Assembly: GCA_021234155.1 (NCBI GenBank)
Contig: JAJEKV010000033.1
Span: forward strand, 9,581,641 to 9,645,640
Direction of reading: 5' to 3'
DNA from: Isoetes taiwanensis
Lineage: Eukaryota; Streptophyta; Lycopodiopsida; Isoetales; Isoetaceae
Length of the DNA: 64,000 bases
The position numbers and the translations under genes are program-made. Positions 10,130-20,340 of the stretch are shown in pieces; within the stretch, counting starts at the first letter, position 1; each line of letters starts with the position of its first letter. The notes under the pieces are model-generated. The model did no database searches. It was not told the origin of the DNA and saw only the letters and a list, made by a program, of their open reading frames with translations.

Positions 10130-10517
10130 GGCTATTTTTACGTGCCCTGGCATGCCCTGGCATGCCATCCAAGAGAGAAATCCAGCCTGTTGTAGTTCGC
10201 TCAGCCATGTATCAGAAAAGCATTCGAGCTTTTCTAAGCATTTCCTTATTGGCCCATTCAAACCAATAGTAACGTGCCACATGGCCTCCATTAACATTAA
10301 CATTAATATTGCAAGGAACCATAGCTAATGTTTTATTGATAACATTAAATGTTGTGCCCCTAGGGCCAACTTTGCTAACCCCTGAACGTCCCCATAGCCC
10401 GACTACGAGCTTATGGTCCGCCACATAGCCATTATGCCCCCGGCATGCTATCGACAGTACACCCGTGCTCATGGATATCTGTCAGGAGTCCGTAAAAACG
10501 GCCACCCCTGGAAGCAC
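10130..10517 (-). repeat. Repeat X', right arm of the inverted repeat
   Basis: Reverse complement of 5263-6037, without the LINE found there, and preserving the pre-insertion site. It runs without interruption into the CACTA-like terminal exon, which places X inside that element. A 90-codon open frame on its minus strand (10303-10031) matches no family known to me. Confidence 0.8.
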
Positions 10518-10529
10518 CTGTAACACTCT

Positions 10530-10820
10530 TTGCCAGCTTTGTTCTCTACTTCCATCTTTGTGGATACGGATTCGGTGGATACAGCTACGGATTCGGTGGA
10601 TACAGCTCCCATTGTGGTAGTAGGACCTTTCTTCGACGTTGATTGGCTCAAGAAACACACTTGGTGTATTATGCATGATTTGATGATTGCTCTCACGAAA
10701 ACATTGGATGTGCTGGAGGAGGCTCTGACAAGCATGAACTATCCTAAAGTGCAGGTCACCAATCGTGATAGAAGAGTTTTCATTGCTGAGGTTAATCATG
10801 TTCGTGCCATGCTGATCTAG
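10530..10820 (+). CDS. Unassigned 96-codon frame
   Basis: The frame starts MPALFSTSIF, contains a direct repeat of VDTATDSVDTA type (codons for DSVDTA twice) and continues FFDVDWLKKHTWCIMHDLMI with an amphipathic helical look. The 240 bases after the stop resemble a transcribed tail. I do not recognise it. It starts directly beside repeat X', so it could be an exon of the transposon or a fragment of a host gene. There is no ATG context or promoter to decide. Confidence 0.2.
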   Translation: MPALFSTSIFVDTDSVDTATDSVDTAPIVVVGPFFDVDWLKKHTWCIMHDLMIALTKTLDVLEEALTSMNYPKVQVTNRDRRVFIAEVNHVRAMLI

Positions 10821-11704
10821 GATCCCCGAGTTAGAGCAGCTTACCATGGTGCATCCACGCGTCATGCACTCTTGATGGCTGGATTTTGTGTTGTAGATGT
10901 GCAAAAACTTGTTCGTTGTATATATGTTTGCTATATATGTTCTTCTTATGATGCTAGAGTCTTTGTTCTTAGATTCCTGTCTATTTTGCCACTTGGATGG
11001 CCATGTTTCATACCACTTGGTGGCTGTTGTAATGTCTTGAATGAAAGTTATCTACTTTGACATTTGTACGGCTCATATTTTTTGTTGGAATGCCTATGGT
11101 TTAATCCGTGGATGTCTTTTTTTTTTGTTTTTTTAATGTGTGATTAGAGTTGAATGTGTGATTAGAGTTGAATCTACATAATATCTAAGGCAAAGATGCA
11201 TAAATCATGAAAATGCATAAAAGAATTCTAAAAATTGCTAATATGGGCACCCATCACTTCTGATATTGTACATGGCCAAGTGTTGGATACCAATTCTACA
11301 GATTCTTCAGAAGGGTCGCTCCCTGCTAGAGTTTCTAGTCCGGCAGTAGCAGCCCAACAACAAGAGAACGCCCTTACCTCTTGACAAGTAGATAACTAGT
11401 TTAGAACTTTGTCTTCTTCTTTGTTCCCCACTGATTTACCTGTAGAAACAGTTAAGTTTTTTATGTTCTAAGCAAAGATGCCTTTAAAACCCCCTTAAAA
11501 ACAAAGAATCCATGAAAAAAAAAAGCTTCAACCAAAATTTATGGCAGTGTGTCTTATAGTGCACGACCACTCTAAAACAACGGATAGAAGTAAAACAACG
11601 AGAATGCATAAACGAAAATTGGGAGTGTAGTGTATTCATTACCCCAAAATAATGGGGGCAGTTTCTGTACAGATTAATGTGCTAGGAGGCAAAACTTCTC
11701 CCTC
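10821..11704. other. Intergenic, no gene seen
   Basis: Contains a T-rich tract near 11118 and a perfect tandem copy of TGTGTGATTAGAGTTGAA (about 11136-11172). From 11640 on it matches the region downstream of the second SAUR (14480-14545). Confidence 0.6.
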
Positions 11705-12133
11705 CTAAGAGTCATAGAAATCTAAGAGCTCGTCAATAGCAAGTTGAGCTGCCTGTTTCTGGTTCTTTTCCAAGAGCCACAAAAAGTGCTCAAATAGAAC
11801 AGGGTCACATGGTATTGTGAGGCCGCCACTATAATCAAATCCATATTCTTCAGCAGATCTATCGAGCAATTTTCTCATCAAATTGTGGCTCAAAACAGCA
11901 GTTGGGACAACAAATCTCTGCCTTTTCTCTCCTACATACATTGCCACACAACCTTCTGGCGTATCTGATGAAACCTCAACACAGGATGCATCTTCTTCAT
12001 AATCACTATCTAAGTCACTCATTTGCCCAAGAGAGCTGCTCCTGCTGCTACTCCAAGAACTTGATCTTGATAACCTTTCCTTTCTTTGCAGGAAATCAGA
12101 CAACTTTTGCAATGTAGATCTCAAAGGAGCCAT
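11705..12133 (-). CDS. SAUR family auxin-responsive protein
   Basis: 142 residues, no intron, as is usual for SAUR genes. SAUR proteins inhibit PP2C.D phosphatases at the plasma membrane, which keeps H+-ATPases active and promotes cell expansion (family knowledge). The N-terminal 50 residues are basic and Ser-rich (KLSDFLQRKERLSRSSSWSS), then acidic. The SAUR core begins EGCVAMYVGEKRQRFVVPT near residue 60 and runs through LLDRSAEEYGFDYSGGLTIP to FEHFLWLL near 120. A longer open frame extends upstream to 12304, but the ATG at 12131-12133 gives the family N-terminus (MAPLRS) and has a TATA box 70 bases upstream. The sister gene at 14548-14985 is about 90 percent identical by eye. Confidence 0.95.
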   Translation of the reverse strand: MAPLRSTLQKLSDFLQRKERLSRSSSWSSSRSSSLGQMSDLDSDYEEDASCVEVSSDTPEGCVAMYVGEKRQRFVVPTAVLSHNLMRKLLDRSAEEYGFDYSGGLTIPCDPVLFEHFLWLLEKNQKQAAQLAIDELLDFYDS

Positions 12134-12202
12134 GACAAGCAATAGAAAGTAAGAATTTGTGAACGGGGATGTGTTATGGAAGAGTTTGAAGTGAGGGCTT
12201 GG

Positions 12203-12209
12203 TTTTATA
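12203..12209 (-). promoter_or_regulatory. TATA box of the first SAUR gene
   Basis: The minus strand reads TATAAAA about 70 bases upstream of the ATG at 12133. The second SAUR gene has TATAAAT at the matching place, with the same flanking GGTTATAA-like context. Confidence 0.65.
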
Positions 12210-12647
12210 ACCAGATGGGTGGCCCCAAGCAAGGATGACGATTGAGTACTACATACTAAATGCTTGGGCCCATTTCTTTGCTTGGGCCAAATGGTGTCAG
12301 GCAACCATGTGGTGCATAGGGTGCTCCATTACTCGGCAGTTGGCAACAAATATAATTGGTGCTAAGATAAACTTGAATTCTTCTCTTTCTGACATCAAGC
12401 ACATGTGCTAACAGCATACCAGACGAGAACTTGGCAGCCGCCGAAACTTTCCATGCTACTAGCTTGTCCAAGTAATGCCAAGACCAAGCTGAATATGGCC
12501 ATGCTAGACCTGTTGTGTTTGCAGACAACTCCGACAACGGACAACATTTCATTATTATTCGTGCTACATGCCCTTACCTTTGAAGCATTCCTCTTTCAAT
12601 ATGCTGCAGATTTAAGCTAGTTTATTCCCTTCATCTAGCAGAACGAA

Positions 12648-13003
12648 ATGGCTTCCGTGAAGGCTAAGTTCCGCAGGCTTTCTGAGTTTCTTGGCAAGAA
12701 AAATATACTATCAAAATCAAATTCTTGGGCCAGTAATAGTAGCTGTTAGTTCTTCAGACTTGGACAGCCACAATGAAGTACCTGAAGGTTGTAATGTTAA
12801 AGGCAAAGATTGCCACTGACATTTTGAAATGCCCACTTATGAGAGGGCTTCTTGACAGATGAAATGAATACAATGGATGCCTTACAATCCCCCTCGTGAG
12901 CCAGTACTATTTGAACGCTTGCGATGGCATTTGTGCAAGGACAAAGAGCAGGCAGCTAAAATTCCAGATTGATGAGCTCTTAGATTTTTATCATCATTGT
13001 TAG
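12648..13003 (+). pseudogene. SAUR pseudogene
   Basis: It begins ATGGCTTCCGTGAAGGCTAA and encodes MASVKAKFRRLSEFLGKKN, a SAUR N-terminus. It then breaks near 12747 (a TAG reached through a frameshift). The core is shortened, with the part around the GYVAVYVGE-like motif deleted, and the C-terminus is recognisable at 12920-13003 (ERLRWHLCKDKEQAA, then DELLDFYHHC) in another frame. It is paired head to head with the intact gene at 11705-12133, with promoters in the shared gap. It is closer to the broken copy at 16308 than to the intact genes. Confidence 0.88.
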
Positions 13004-14547
13004 ATTGACACCCACTAATGTAATTGTACAGATAGAATTAACAATACATTTTCCAAAATCAATTGTTTTCTTCTGCAGAATGTTCTTGTGTTCTTTCTTA
13101 TACATTCTTTCATTCTTATCTTTTAGAAAGGAAGGATAAGTAGTAAAGTATCAACTCAATTTACAATTGAGAAACATCTGTCTCATAGAGAATGTGAGCT
13201 ATTACCATAGGATCACAAATATAATATGGAGCCCCTGGCTCTGGACCTCTAGCATACAAATAATACACAAAGATGAAAGTACTGAAGATGAAATTTAAGA
13301 AGGAACATAAGATGGACATTGTAATGTAGTGTCTTCTTTCTGTTGCATACTAAAATTGAACATTTGTTCTGTCCTACGTGATGGAATGAACTTGAACTCT
13401 TCCTTAAGAGCTCATCAAAGAAAAACTCATGCCTCAAGTTCCGGCTACATTAAAACGAAATTGCTCCCCTGCATAAGTTTTTCATTTGTCCCTTTTGAAT
13501 AAAATGCATGCTCGTCATTTTTATATGTAGAACCTATGCCAGCTTGAGTGGCTTATTTCCGATAAGTGTCTTCGTCCAAAAGTTAGGCCACCTCTTGTCT
13601 GCACTATGTTCATGAAGGAAAGATGAACGTGCATGTAAATATAGCGGAGTAAATTGAATATGTTGGCTCTTCTTAACTGGATATATTATGTATATCCAGT
13701 TAGAATGCGATTGCCAGTTTGGTGCATCCATAGCAAGTTAGATCTTAAAGAAGTTGTGGCATGCAACAGATAGTAGGAATTTATCCAGGGGGAGTGTTAG
13801 AACATCGAAGTTGGAAGAGCATGCAGTGCAGGGCTCGTTTTATAACGAAGATGGGTCCCTGCAACAATGATGCATATTAAATGCTTGGACCCACTTCGTC
13901 TTTGCAGTATATGCAATTGTCTATATATTCAGACAAATCATATTCTTTGGACCCGACATAGCTTGTCAACTGCAACCAACTATTTCTTGCTGGTACAAGG
14001 AAGTTGTCCAACCTTAAAGCACTTGTAAAGTGGGCCAAATGGTATCAGACAAGAGATAAAGACCAACTTCAATATGCCCATGCTTGGAGACAACTGCGGT
14101 CCCACATAGAAGAACCTTCACTTATTGTTCTTACTACTTTCCCTTACCTTTGGTATTGGCTGAAAAATGAAGCATTCAATTTTCCAAGGTGTTAGTTGAC
14201 TTGTTTATCTTACCAAGAGCTCTGTGGTAGAATATATAGGTGGGTGTGACATAGAATCTATATCTCTCTGCTTCTTCTTCTTCTTTTCCCGTTCGATGGA
14301 GAAATTCTGCCCGTTCTAAACAGAGATGCCTTCGAAAACGAAGAATCCATGAGAAATTAAATGCTTCAACCAAAAATTATGAGAGACTATTAGTAAGGAC
14401 TTATAGTGCATTGCGACCACCCTAAAACAACGGACGGAAGTAAAACAACGAGAATAAATAAACAAAAATTGGGAGTGTATTCATTACCCCAAAATTGGGG
14501 GCAGTTTCTGTACATATTAATATCCTGGGAGGCAAAACTTCTCCCTC
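13004..14547. other. SAUR intergenic region
   Basis: No gene seen. 13030-13340 matches 16750-17070 (the TAATACACAAAGATGAAAG and AAATTTAAGAAGGAA blocks), showing that the cluster was duplicated together with its flanks. 13790-14180 resembles the promoter gap at 15480-16230, including GCAACAGACTATTTCTTGCT-like blocks. Confidence 0.6.
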
Positions 14548-14985
14548 TTAGGAGTCGTAGAAATCTAACAGCTCGTCAATAGCTAATTGAGCTGCCTGTT
14601 TCTGGTCCTTTTCCAAGAGCCACATAAAGTGCTCAAATAGAACAGGGTCGCATGGTATTGTGAGGCCGCCACTATATTCAAATCCATATTCTTCAGCAGA
14701 TCTCTCGAGCAATTTTCTCATCAAATTGTGGCTCAAAACAGAAGTTGGGACAACAAATCTCCGCCTTTTCTCTCCTATATACATTGCCACACAACCTTCT
14801 GGCATATCTGGAACCTCAACACATGATGCATCTTCTTCATAATCACTGCCTAAGTCATTCATCTGCCCCTGTGATTCAAGAGAGCTGTTGCTCCTGCTAC
14901 TACCCCAAGAACTTGATCTGGATAACCTGTCCTTCCTTTGTAGGAAATCAGACAACCTTTGCAATTTAGACCTCAAAGGAGCCAT
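14548..14985 (-). CDS. SAUR family auxin-responsive protein
   Basis: 145 residues, intronless. The order is as in the first copy: MAPLRSKLQRLSDFLQRKD, a Ser-rich linker, an acidic stretch (DLGSDYEEDAS), then the SAUR core EGCVAMYIGEKRRRFVVPT and LLERSAEEYGFEYSGG, ending DELLDFYDS. An in-frame CTG-containing triplet pair lies three codons upstream, but the ATG at 14983-14985 gives the same N-terminus as the sister gene. TATAAAT lies 80 bases upstream. The frame is intact, changes between the two genes are mostly conservative, and both are probably functional. Role by family: auxin-linked cell expansion. Confidence 0.95.
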   Translation of the reverse strand: MAPLRSKLQRLSDFLQRKDRLSRSSSWGSSRSNSSLESQGQMNDLGSDYEEDASCVEVPDMPEGCVAMYIGEKRRRFVVPTSVLSHNLMRKLLERSAEEYGFEYSGGLTIPCDPVLFEHFMWLLEKDQKQAAQLAIDELLDFYDS

Positions 14986-15064
14986 GGCGAGCAATAGAAA
15001 GTAAGAAGTTGTGAATAAGAATATGAGAAGGAAGAAGTGTTGGAATTGAGAAAGATGAGGCTGG

Positions 15065-15071
15065 ATTTATA
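15065..15071 (-). promoter_or_regulatory. TATA box of the second SAUR gene
   Basis: TATAAAT on the minus strand, 80 bases upstream of the ATG at 14985, in the same context as the box of the first SAUR gene. Confidence 0.6.
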
Positions 15072-15209
15072 ACCAAGATGGGTGCTGCAACAAGGACGCT
15101 TGAGCACACAATAAATGGGTGGACCCGCTTACTCCTTTTTAGCACATGGATTTGTCTACACAAGTTGTAGTAGTTGCTTCTCTTACCACAGGCATATTGG
15201 TACAATGAA

Positions 15210-16070
15210 ATGTGTCAACTGTAAGGTGGTTGTGGCGTGGGCCAGATAGTGTCAGGATAAATTCTGGACAATGCAGCACCATATATTGTTTTATAAGGTG
15301 AGCATTTTTCTTCGATATTCTGATGTTGCATGATCATTCAAGCATGGCTTTTTGACTTGGAATCTAGAATTCCGTAGAAACAGAAAATTGCTGTAAGAGT
15401 CCAGTAAAATACCTGTCTAGGGGATCATGTATCTAGATACAATATATACAAAATCCATGGCAAGCAAGAACTTGTGAGGAGGGAGGTGTTGGAAATATGA
15501 AAGAGTGTAAAGTGAAGGCCGCAAGGAGGACGATTGTAAGTACATATTAAATGCCTGGACCCACTTTCACATGCATTTGTCTACTATTCAGACAAATCTA
15601 TTGTTCGATGCTTACTTCAGCTTGTGAAATGCAACAGACTATTTCTTGCTGGTACGAGGAATTGTCCAACCTTAAAGCACTTGTAGAGTGGGCCAGAAGT
15701 GGTGTCAGACATACCATGTGGTGGATCCTTGTGGAACAACATTAGAGGAGTAGAGGTTCATTACTCATTACTTGGCCTCAAATATCTTTGGTGTATGAAC
15801 TTGAGTTCTTCTGTGCAATCACATGATATTGCTGACAGCATACCACATTGGAATTTGTCAAGCAAGTTGAAGTAATTGCATTGTAGCACAATTTGGAAGT
15901 ATCATAATGGTTGAGTACACAAAAATACGGCAGCTGCCGAAAGTTTTCCGGCTATGCTTGTCCTCAACTGTGCACTTTGACCACCAATGTCATATTCCTT
16001 TTTTACTCGTTGATGTTTGCCAAGTAATGGCAAGGCCGACCTCAATATTGGCCATGCTAGGCCTGTTGTA
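15210..16070. other. SAUR promoter gap, no gene seen
   Basis: The gap between the divergent second SAUR and the broken copy at 16308. It resembles 12300-12640 and 13790-14180 in patches (ACTTGTAAAGTGGGCCA-like blocks). No coding frame is supported. Confidence 0.55.
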
Positions 16071-16072
16071 TT

Positions 16073-16199
16073 TGCAGACAACTTTAAGCCCACAAAGGAG
16101 AACATTTACTTATTGTCCACAAAGGAGAACATTTACTTATTGTATTTGCAGACAACTTTAAGCCCACAAAGGAGAACATTTACTTATTGTCTTCCTACT
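16073..16199. repeat. Three-copy direct repeat in SAUR promoter gap
   Basis: CACAAAGGAGAACATTTACT occurs three times (about 16090, 16117 and 16165), with ATTTGCAGACAACTTTAAGC duplicated around it. It lies 25 to 150 bases upstream of the TATA box of the copy at 16308. Confidence 0.9.
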
Positions 16200-16222
16200 T
16201 GCCGTTACCTTTGGTATTGACT

Positions 16223-16229
16223 ATAAAAT
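16223..16229 (+). promoter_or_regulatory. TATA box of SAUR pseudogene
   Basis: TATAAAA, 79 bases upstream of the ATG at 16308, at the same spacing as the intact SAUR genes. Confidence 0.55.
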
Positions 16230-16307
16230 GAAGCATTCCTTCAGTAATGATGCTATCAGTTCTTTCTACAGATTTCCTAGTATATTCCCTTTTTCTAGCA
16301 CAAGGAA

Positions 16308-16723
16308 ATGGCTTCCCTGAAGGCTAAGTTGTGCAGATTTTATGAGTTCCTTGGGAACAAAAATATGCTATCAAGATCAAATTTTTGGGCCAGTAGTAGC
16401 AGGTGTAGTTCTTCAGACTTGGACAGCGACTGCGAGGGAGAAACATGCTGCCCTGGGTTTTGTGAAGTGCCTCAAGGTCGTATAGCAAAGTATGTGGGAG
16501 AGGAAAGGCAAAGATTTGTCGTGGCCACTGACATTTTGAGATGCCCATTTATGAGAAGGCTGCTTGATACTTAGATCTGCCGAAGAGTATGGATTTGAAT
16601 ATAATGGAGGCCTTACATGAACCAGTATTGTTTGAACACTTGCTATGGCTTTTGCGCAAGGACAGAAAGCAGACAGCTGAAATCCAGATTGATGAGCTGC
16701 TAGATTTCTATCATGATTTTTAG
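16308..16723 (+). pseudogene. SAUR pseudogene
   Basis: The first 88 codons read well: MASLKAKLCRFYEFLGNKN, a Ser-rich and acidic linker, then EVPQGRIAKYVGEERQRFVV and FMRRLLDT. A 4-base insertion at about 16567 then gives TAG where the intact genes have LDRSAEEYG. SAEEYGFEYNGGL is still readable in the next frame. A roughly 10-base deletion removes the TIPCD part of the core, and the C-terminus (DELLDFYHDF) returns at 16690-16723. The short 88-residue product lacks half the SAUR domain. This is a pseudogene unless the truncated form is used. Confidence 0.88.
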
Positions 16724-17520
16724 ATTGACTCCCACTATGGGTTGAATGTACAGATATGCCTCAGATGGGCGAATGAATAGAAGTAGCGATTATCCTCCAA
16801 GATCACATGTTTTTTCTGCTGAATGTTCGTGTTCTTTGCTATACATTCTTAGTTCTTCTCCTTTAAAAAAGAAGGATACTAACTTATATCTAGAGATTTT
16901 CGTTTACAACCAACTCAATGAACTCAATTTACATTTGAGCAAGCTTTGTCTCATAAACAATCAATACATAGGATCACAAAAGAAAAATAGGGTTCCTGGC
17001 TTTGGACATCTAGCGTACAGATAATACACAAATAATGAAGTATTGAAGATGAAATTTAAGAAGGAAGATAATATGACATTGTTAACTAAGTTGCGTTCTT
17101 TCTATTCCATTGAATGTTTTTTCTGTCCTAACATGATGGAATGATGACCCATATTGCAAATTCTTGGTAAAAAACTTACAGTTGTTTGACATTGCAGATT
17201 TCGATGTTCCGGCGATGTAAGGTCTGTCCTGCTAATGGTCGATTTCACACGTTCTTGTATTCTTGATTGTGCTGTAATCGTGATCTTTTGTTCTTTTCTG
17301 ATGTCTTGTTTGGGGAGGTCCGACCTGGGTAAAATTTGAAGGCCGAATTCCCATTTTCCGCAGTTGATATCTCAGATTTGAAAGACAAAAATTCCCCGTT
17401 GAAAAAAAAAAGAATTTTGCTAAGAAAAGGGAAATTCTTGTTGAATGGTGTTGTGTAAGGGAGTGGAAATAGTCCCCTAATTCCCAGGTTATATTGTAGA
17501 ATATCTTTGCTTCTAACATT
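16724..17520. other. SAUR 3' flank and intergenic
   Basis: 16750-17070 is the duplicate of 13030-13340. No gene seen. Confidence 0.55.
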
Positions 17521-17853
17521 CTAACATGTTGGGTTGGGACCATTGGGGTGACCTAATGTTCGATCGCGGACATGTGTTAGCATGTTAATTTTCGTGATTA
17601 GATAGTCTTCTTCTGTCTGAGCCCTGGCTATGGCAGACAAAGCTCTTTTGATGGCAAGGTCAAGACATTCTTGAGAGCATTCAGAGCTCACCAAGGACTC
17701 TCCAAAATTTGATTCTCTGTCCCAAAAGATAATCTTAAGTTGCTTACGTATGTAAAATCCCCGAGGTCCTATTGGTTTGTTAGAAGGTCTGATGGGGAAC
17801 CTATTTAAATAATTAGGCGGGTTGACTATAAATTGTGCACCCAATTGTGGCAT
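17521..17853 (-). CDS. Unassigned 110-codon frame
   Basis: The frame begins MPQLGAQFIVNPPNYLNRFP, is basic, and ends with a helical, acidic stretch (RALSAIARAQTEEDYLITKI). I do not recognise it. The Pro/Asn/Arg-rich start followed by a helical tail resembles a structural protein of an element, but no motif supports that. It may be chance or a remnant. Confidence 0.2.
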   Translation of the reverse strand: MPQLGAQFIVNPPNYLNRFPIRPSNKPIGPRGFYIRKQLKIIFWDRESNFGESLVSSECSQECLDLAIKRALSAIARAQTEEDYLITKINMLTHVRDRTLGHPNGPNPTC

Positions 17854-17939
17854 TCATAGAGCCTTGTCTGAGGGGAAGCACGTCCATGTATTCTTGCCCA
17901 AATGAACATGATAATTTTTCATTTTTTGGAAACACCCTT

Positions 17940-18240
17940 GCTCATATGTATAGCAAAGAGCTGCTGGATAAGCATATATACCCTTTATTCCCCGATCTAG
18001 ACCGGTATACTGTATAACACAATTTGCAAAATACTATAAGATTTGACGCAACGTACTATATGGTGTTGATTTTGTACATGTATAATATAATTTTAGGGGC
18101 TCTCGCTGCCCTACATCACCCCCCGTGTGAATATGCACCTAAACCAAAGGGGGTTTAAGGGGGAATTTAATTCTAAAGTGTTAAATGTAATGGTTTGTGT
18201 TAAATCTAAATTTTTTTTGGCCCCTTCGGGACGTCGAGAA
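17940..18240. repeat. Dispersed repeat, rearranged copy
   Basis: Two blocks recur near 43440-43850. The first (about 17955-18050, GCAAAATACTATAAGATTT) lies in the same orientation there. The second (about 18100-18235, GTGTGAATATGCACCTAAAC and CCAAAGGGGGTTTAAGGGGG) lies inverted. So the two copies differ by an inversion of one half. Confidence 0.75.
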
Positions 18241-19090
18241 TTGTAGCAAAGATTATGTACAATTGGGCCTACACCTTGTTCATAGAAAACCTTCAAGTCT
18301 CCAAATATGCAGCTCACAGGAGACGTAGTGACATTTAATAGTATTACTCAAGTATAGTAGAAGAAAAACTAATTTATTGCAATGGCTTTGGCAACGGCCA
18401 AGCCCATTGCGAACGTTTCTCTTTATCGACCCCTTTGTATTTTAGGAAGTGAGTCCACAAAAAGGATATTTTGAGTCAGCCAAGACGAACATTATTTTTT
18501 TATAATTCATTGTACTACTCTTGCTCTGAGCTATCTACGGATGGGGGATCCTTCACTATTCTGAAGCAAGGGCCTAGTTTTACCTGTGGTTTGCTCAAAG
18601 GACAACTTGCAGAATTGTGGAAGGATTTAGTGGCGAACCGGATAATTTATTCACAACAGAGTATACATTTGTAATAAATTGTGAGGATTTTGAAGTACAG
18701 TAAATCAAAACCTGGCTTGCAAAATTTACTACTAACAAGAACACACTAGCAGTTGGAATTTTCACCATTTTCTGCAATTGGAATGACATCTCATTGATAG
18801 TTAAGGTTTATTTAGATAATGGCTTATTTTAAACTGGACTTCGATTACAATAGTAAGCCAGTGATAAGGGAGTACTCTTGCACAAGATTCTTGCATTTAG
18901 TGCATGCCTGCAGAAATGGATTGTGGTCCTTTCCATTTTCTCGTCTTTGAGGTATGTCTGGTGTTGTTGCTGTTTTGACAGCCGTTAAGTCCTTTGCTCA
19001 GCAGTGGGAATGTAGAAGGGCTTAGAAAATTCGAGTCCGATTACCAGCTTTATCTATGGAGCTTTGAATGCGCCCTTCACAAGCCTCTTC
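18241..19090. other. Intergenic, no gene seen
   Basis: AT-rich sequence without a supported frame. LINE coding signal begins near 19090. Confidence 0.5.
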
Positions 19091-20310
19091 ATCATTCAAG
19101 AGAAAGCATTATTGGAAGAAATAAAAAGTATAGAATCTATACATGTGGCTTAGGCTTGCATTAAGGCTGGCTTGGATTGATTCAAATTGTGAGATATGTG
19201 CTCCCACTTCTTCTTTAAGGCTGCCAAAAGAAGGCATGTATCAAGCTCCATTTCTTTGCTACTTCTACCTGATAACTTTGAAATTTTCGATGCTGCATAG
19301 TTGAAGCAATTCTTTTTCTCATCATTTCTCTTTCCTTTTTGTTAATGAGCATCCTCTACCCTTCCAAGAGAACATACATGAGGTAGTTTTATCTAAGATC
19401 TATCCTATTATTTCTCCTCAACAGTGTGCTCAGTTGGAATCTAATATTATTGTGGATGATCTGCATTTTGTTGTGGATTCTTTAAAGAAGAATAAGTGTC
19501 CAAGCTTGGATGGTTTTCTTGCACAGTTTTTTCAAGTCTATTGGAATTGGCTAGGTGATGATGGCTTCAATGCTTTCTCTGAGTTTCGTCTGTTCAGGAG
19601 CTTGGACAAAATCCGTAACACTGGTTTCATTTCTTTTACCCCTAGCCTAAAACCATTTTTGATTGTCGCCGATAACTTTGCCAAGGCCATGACAAAGAAA
19701 GTTGTGAGATATTTTGGCAGAGTCTATCTGCCCCACACAATCAGGCCTTTTGTATACGCATTTGTATTTTTATATAATATGGCCCCAGATCAATGCATTA
19801 TCTACCTCAAATTAGATTTTGCTAAAGCCCGTGATAGTGTGGATTAAAACTTCCTACAAAAATGTCTTCTGGCGCTAACATTTGAAGTGTTGATTACCAG
19901 AGATAATATGAAGCTTCATCTTTGTGCCCAGTCTACTATGCTTTTTCAAAGAGAACCTTCGACTATGTTTCTTGTTGGTAGAGGAGTTTGCCAAGGATGT
20001 CCCCTTCCCCCATTATTGTTCACTATTATGGAAGAGGTATTGTCCCAGATGTTCTCCTTTATTACGCAAGATGGTTTGACCATAGGGGATGGACCTCAAG
20101 AAGTCTGTAATCAATATGCCAATGACACATTTCTCTTTCTAATGGTTAAGGATGACAATCTTCAGAATGTTAAGCTTTTTTTGGAGTCTTTCTCACTGGC
20201 ATTGGGGGTTCTTGCACTATTTTTTAGTATTATGGGAAGAGGGCAACTCAAAATTCGTGGGAATATCGGGAGGTGGTTGATTTCCCCTTTCTTGAGGGAG
20301 AGAGATCTTG
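19091..20310 (+). pseudogene. LINE (L1-like) reverse transcriptase remnant
   Basis: Frames 19434-19847 and 19887-20300 follow the order of plant L1-type ORF2: HFFFKAAKRRH upstream, then CPSLDGFLAQFF, YLKLDFAKARDSVD, GVCQGCPLPPLLF and the catalytic box. That box reads YAND (20115-20126) in place of YADD, losing a metal-binding Asp. The part between ISFTPSLKP and the FAKAM block has lost the SDWRPI region. It is very similar to the longer LINE at 45269-47966. The endonuclease is absent, so this is a truncated, inactive copy. Confidence 0.9.
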
Positions 20311-20340
20311 TTTCTTTCTTTCCATTCATTTTTTGTTCAG

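Larger units (their letters stand above)
9204..10517 (-). mobile_element. CACTA-like (En/Spm-type) transposon, 3' end
   Basis: The left tip on the plus strand reads CACAACAAGAAAAAGG, close to the CACTACAAGAAAA tip of plant CACTA elements. It is followed by a dense array of short repeats, as subterminal regions of this superfamily have. Behind it, on the minus strand, is a terminal coding exon (9987-9847) and then repeat X'. No opposite terminal repeat was found in the window, so length and right boundary are unknown. The third base of the tip differs from the canonical form (CACAA for CACTA), which weakens the call. Confidence 0.6.

Noticed and set aside
11705-12304. 199-codon version of the first SAUR
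   Set aside because: The first 57 residues lie upstream of the TATA-spaced ATG and are absent from the sister gene and the family.
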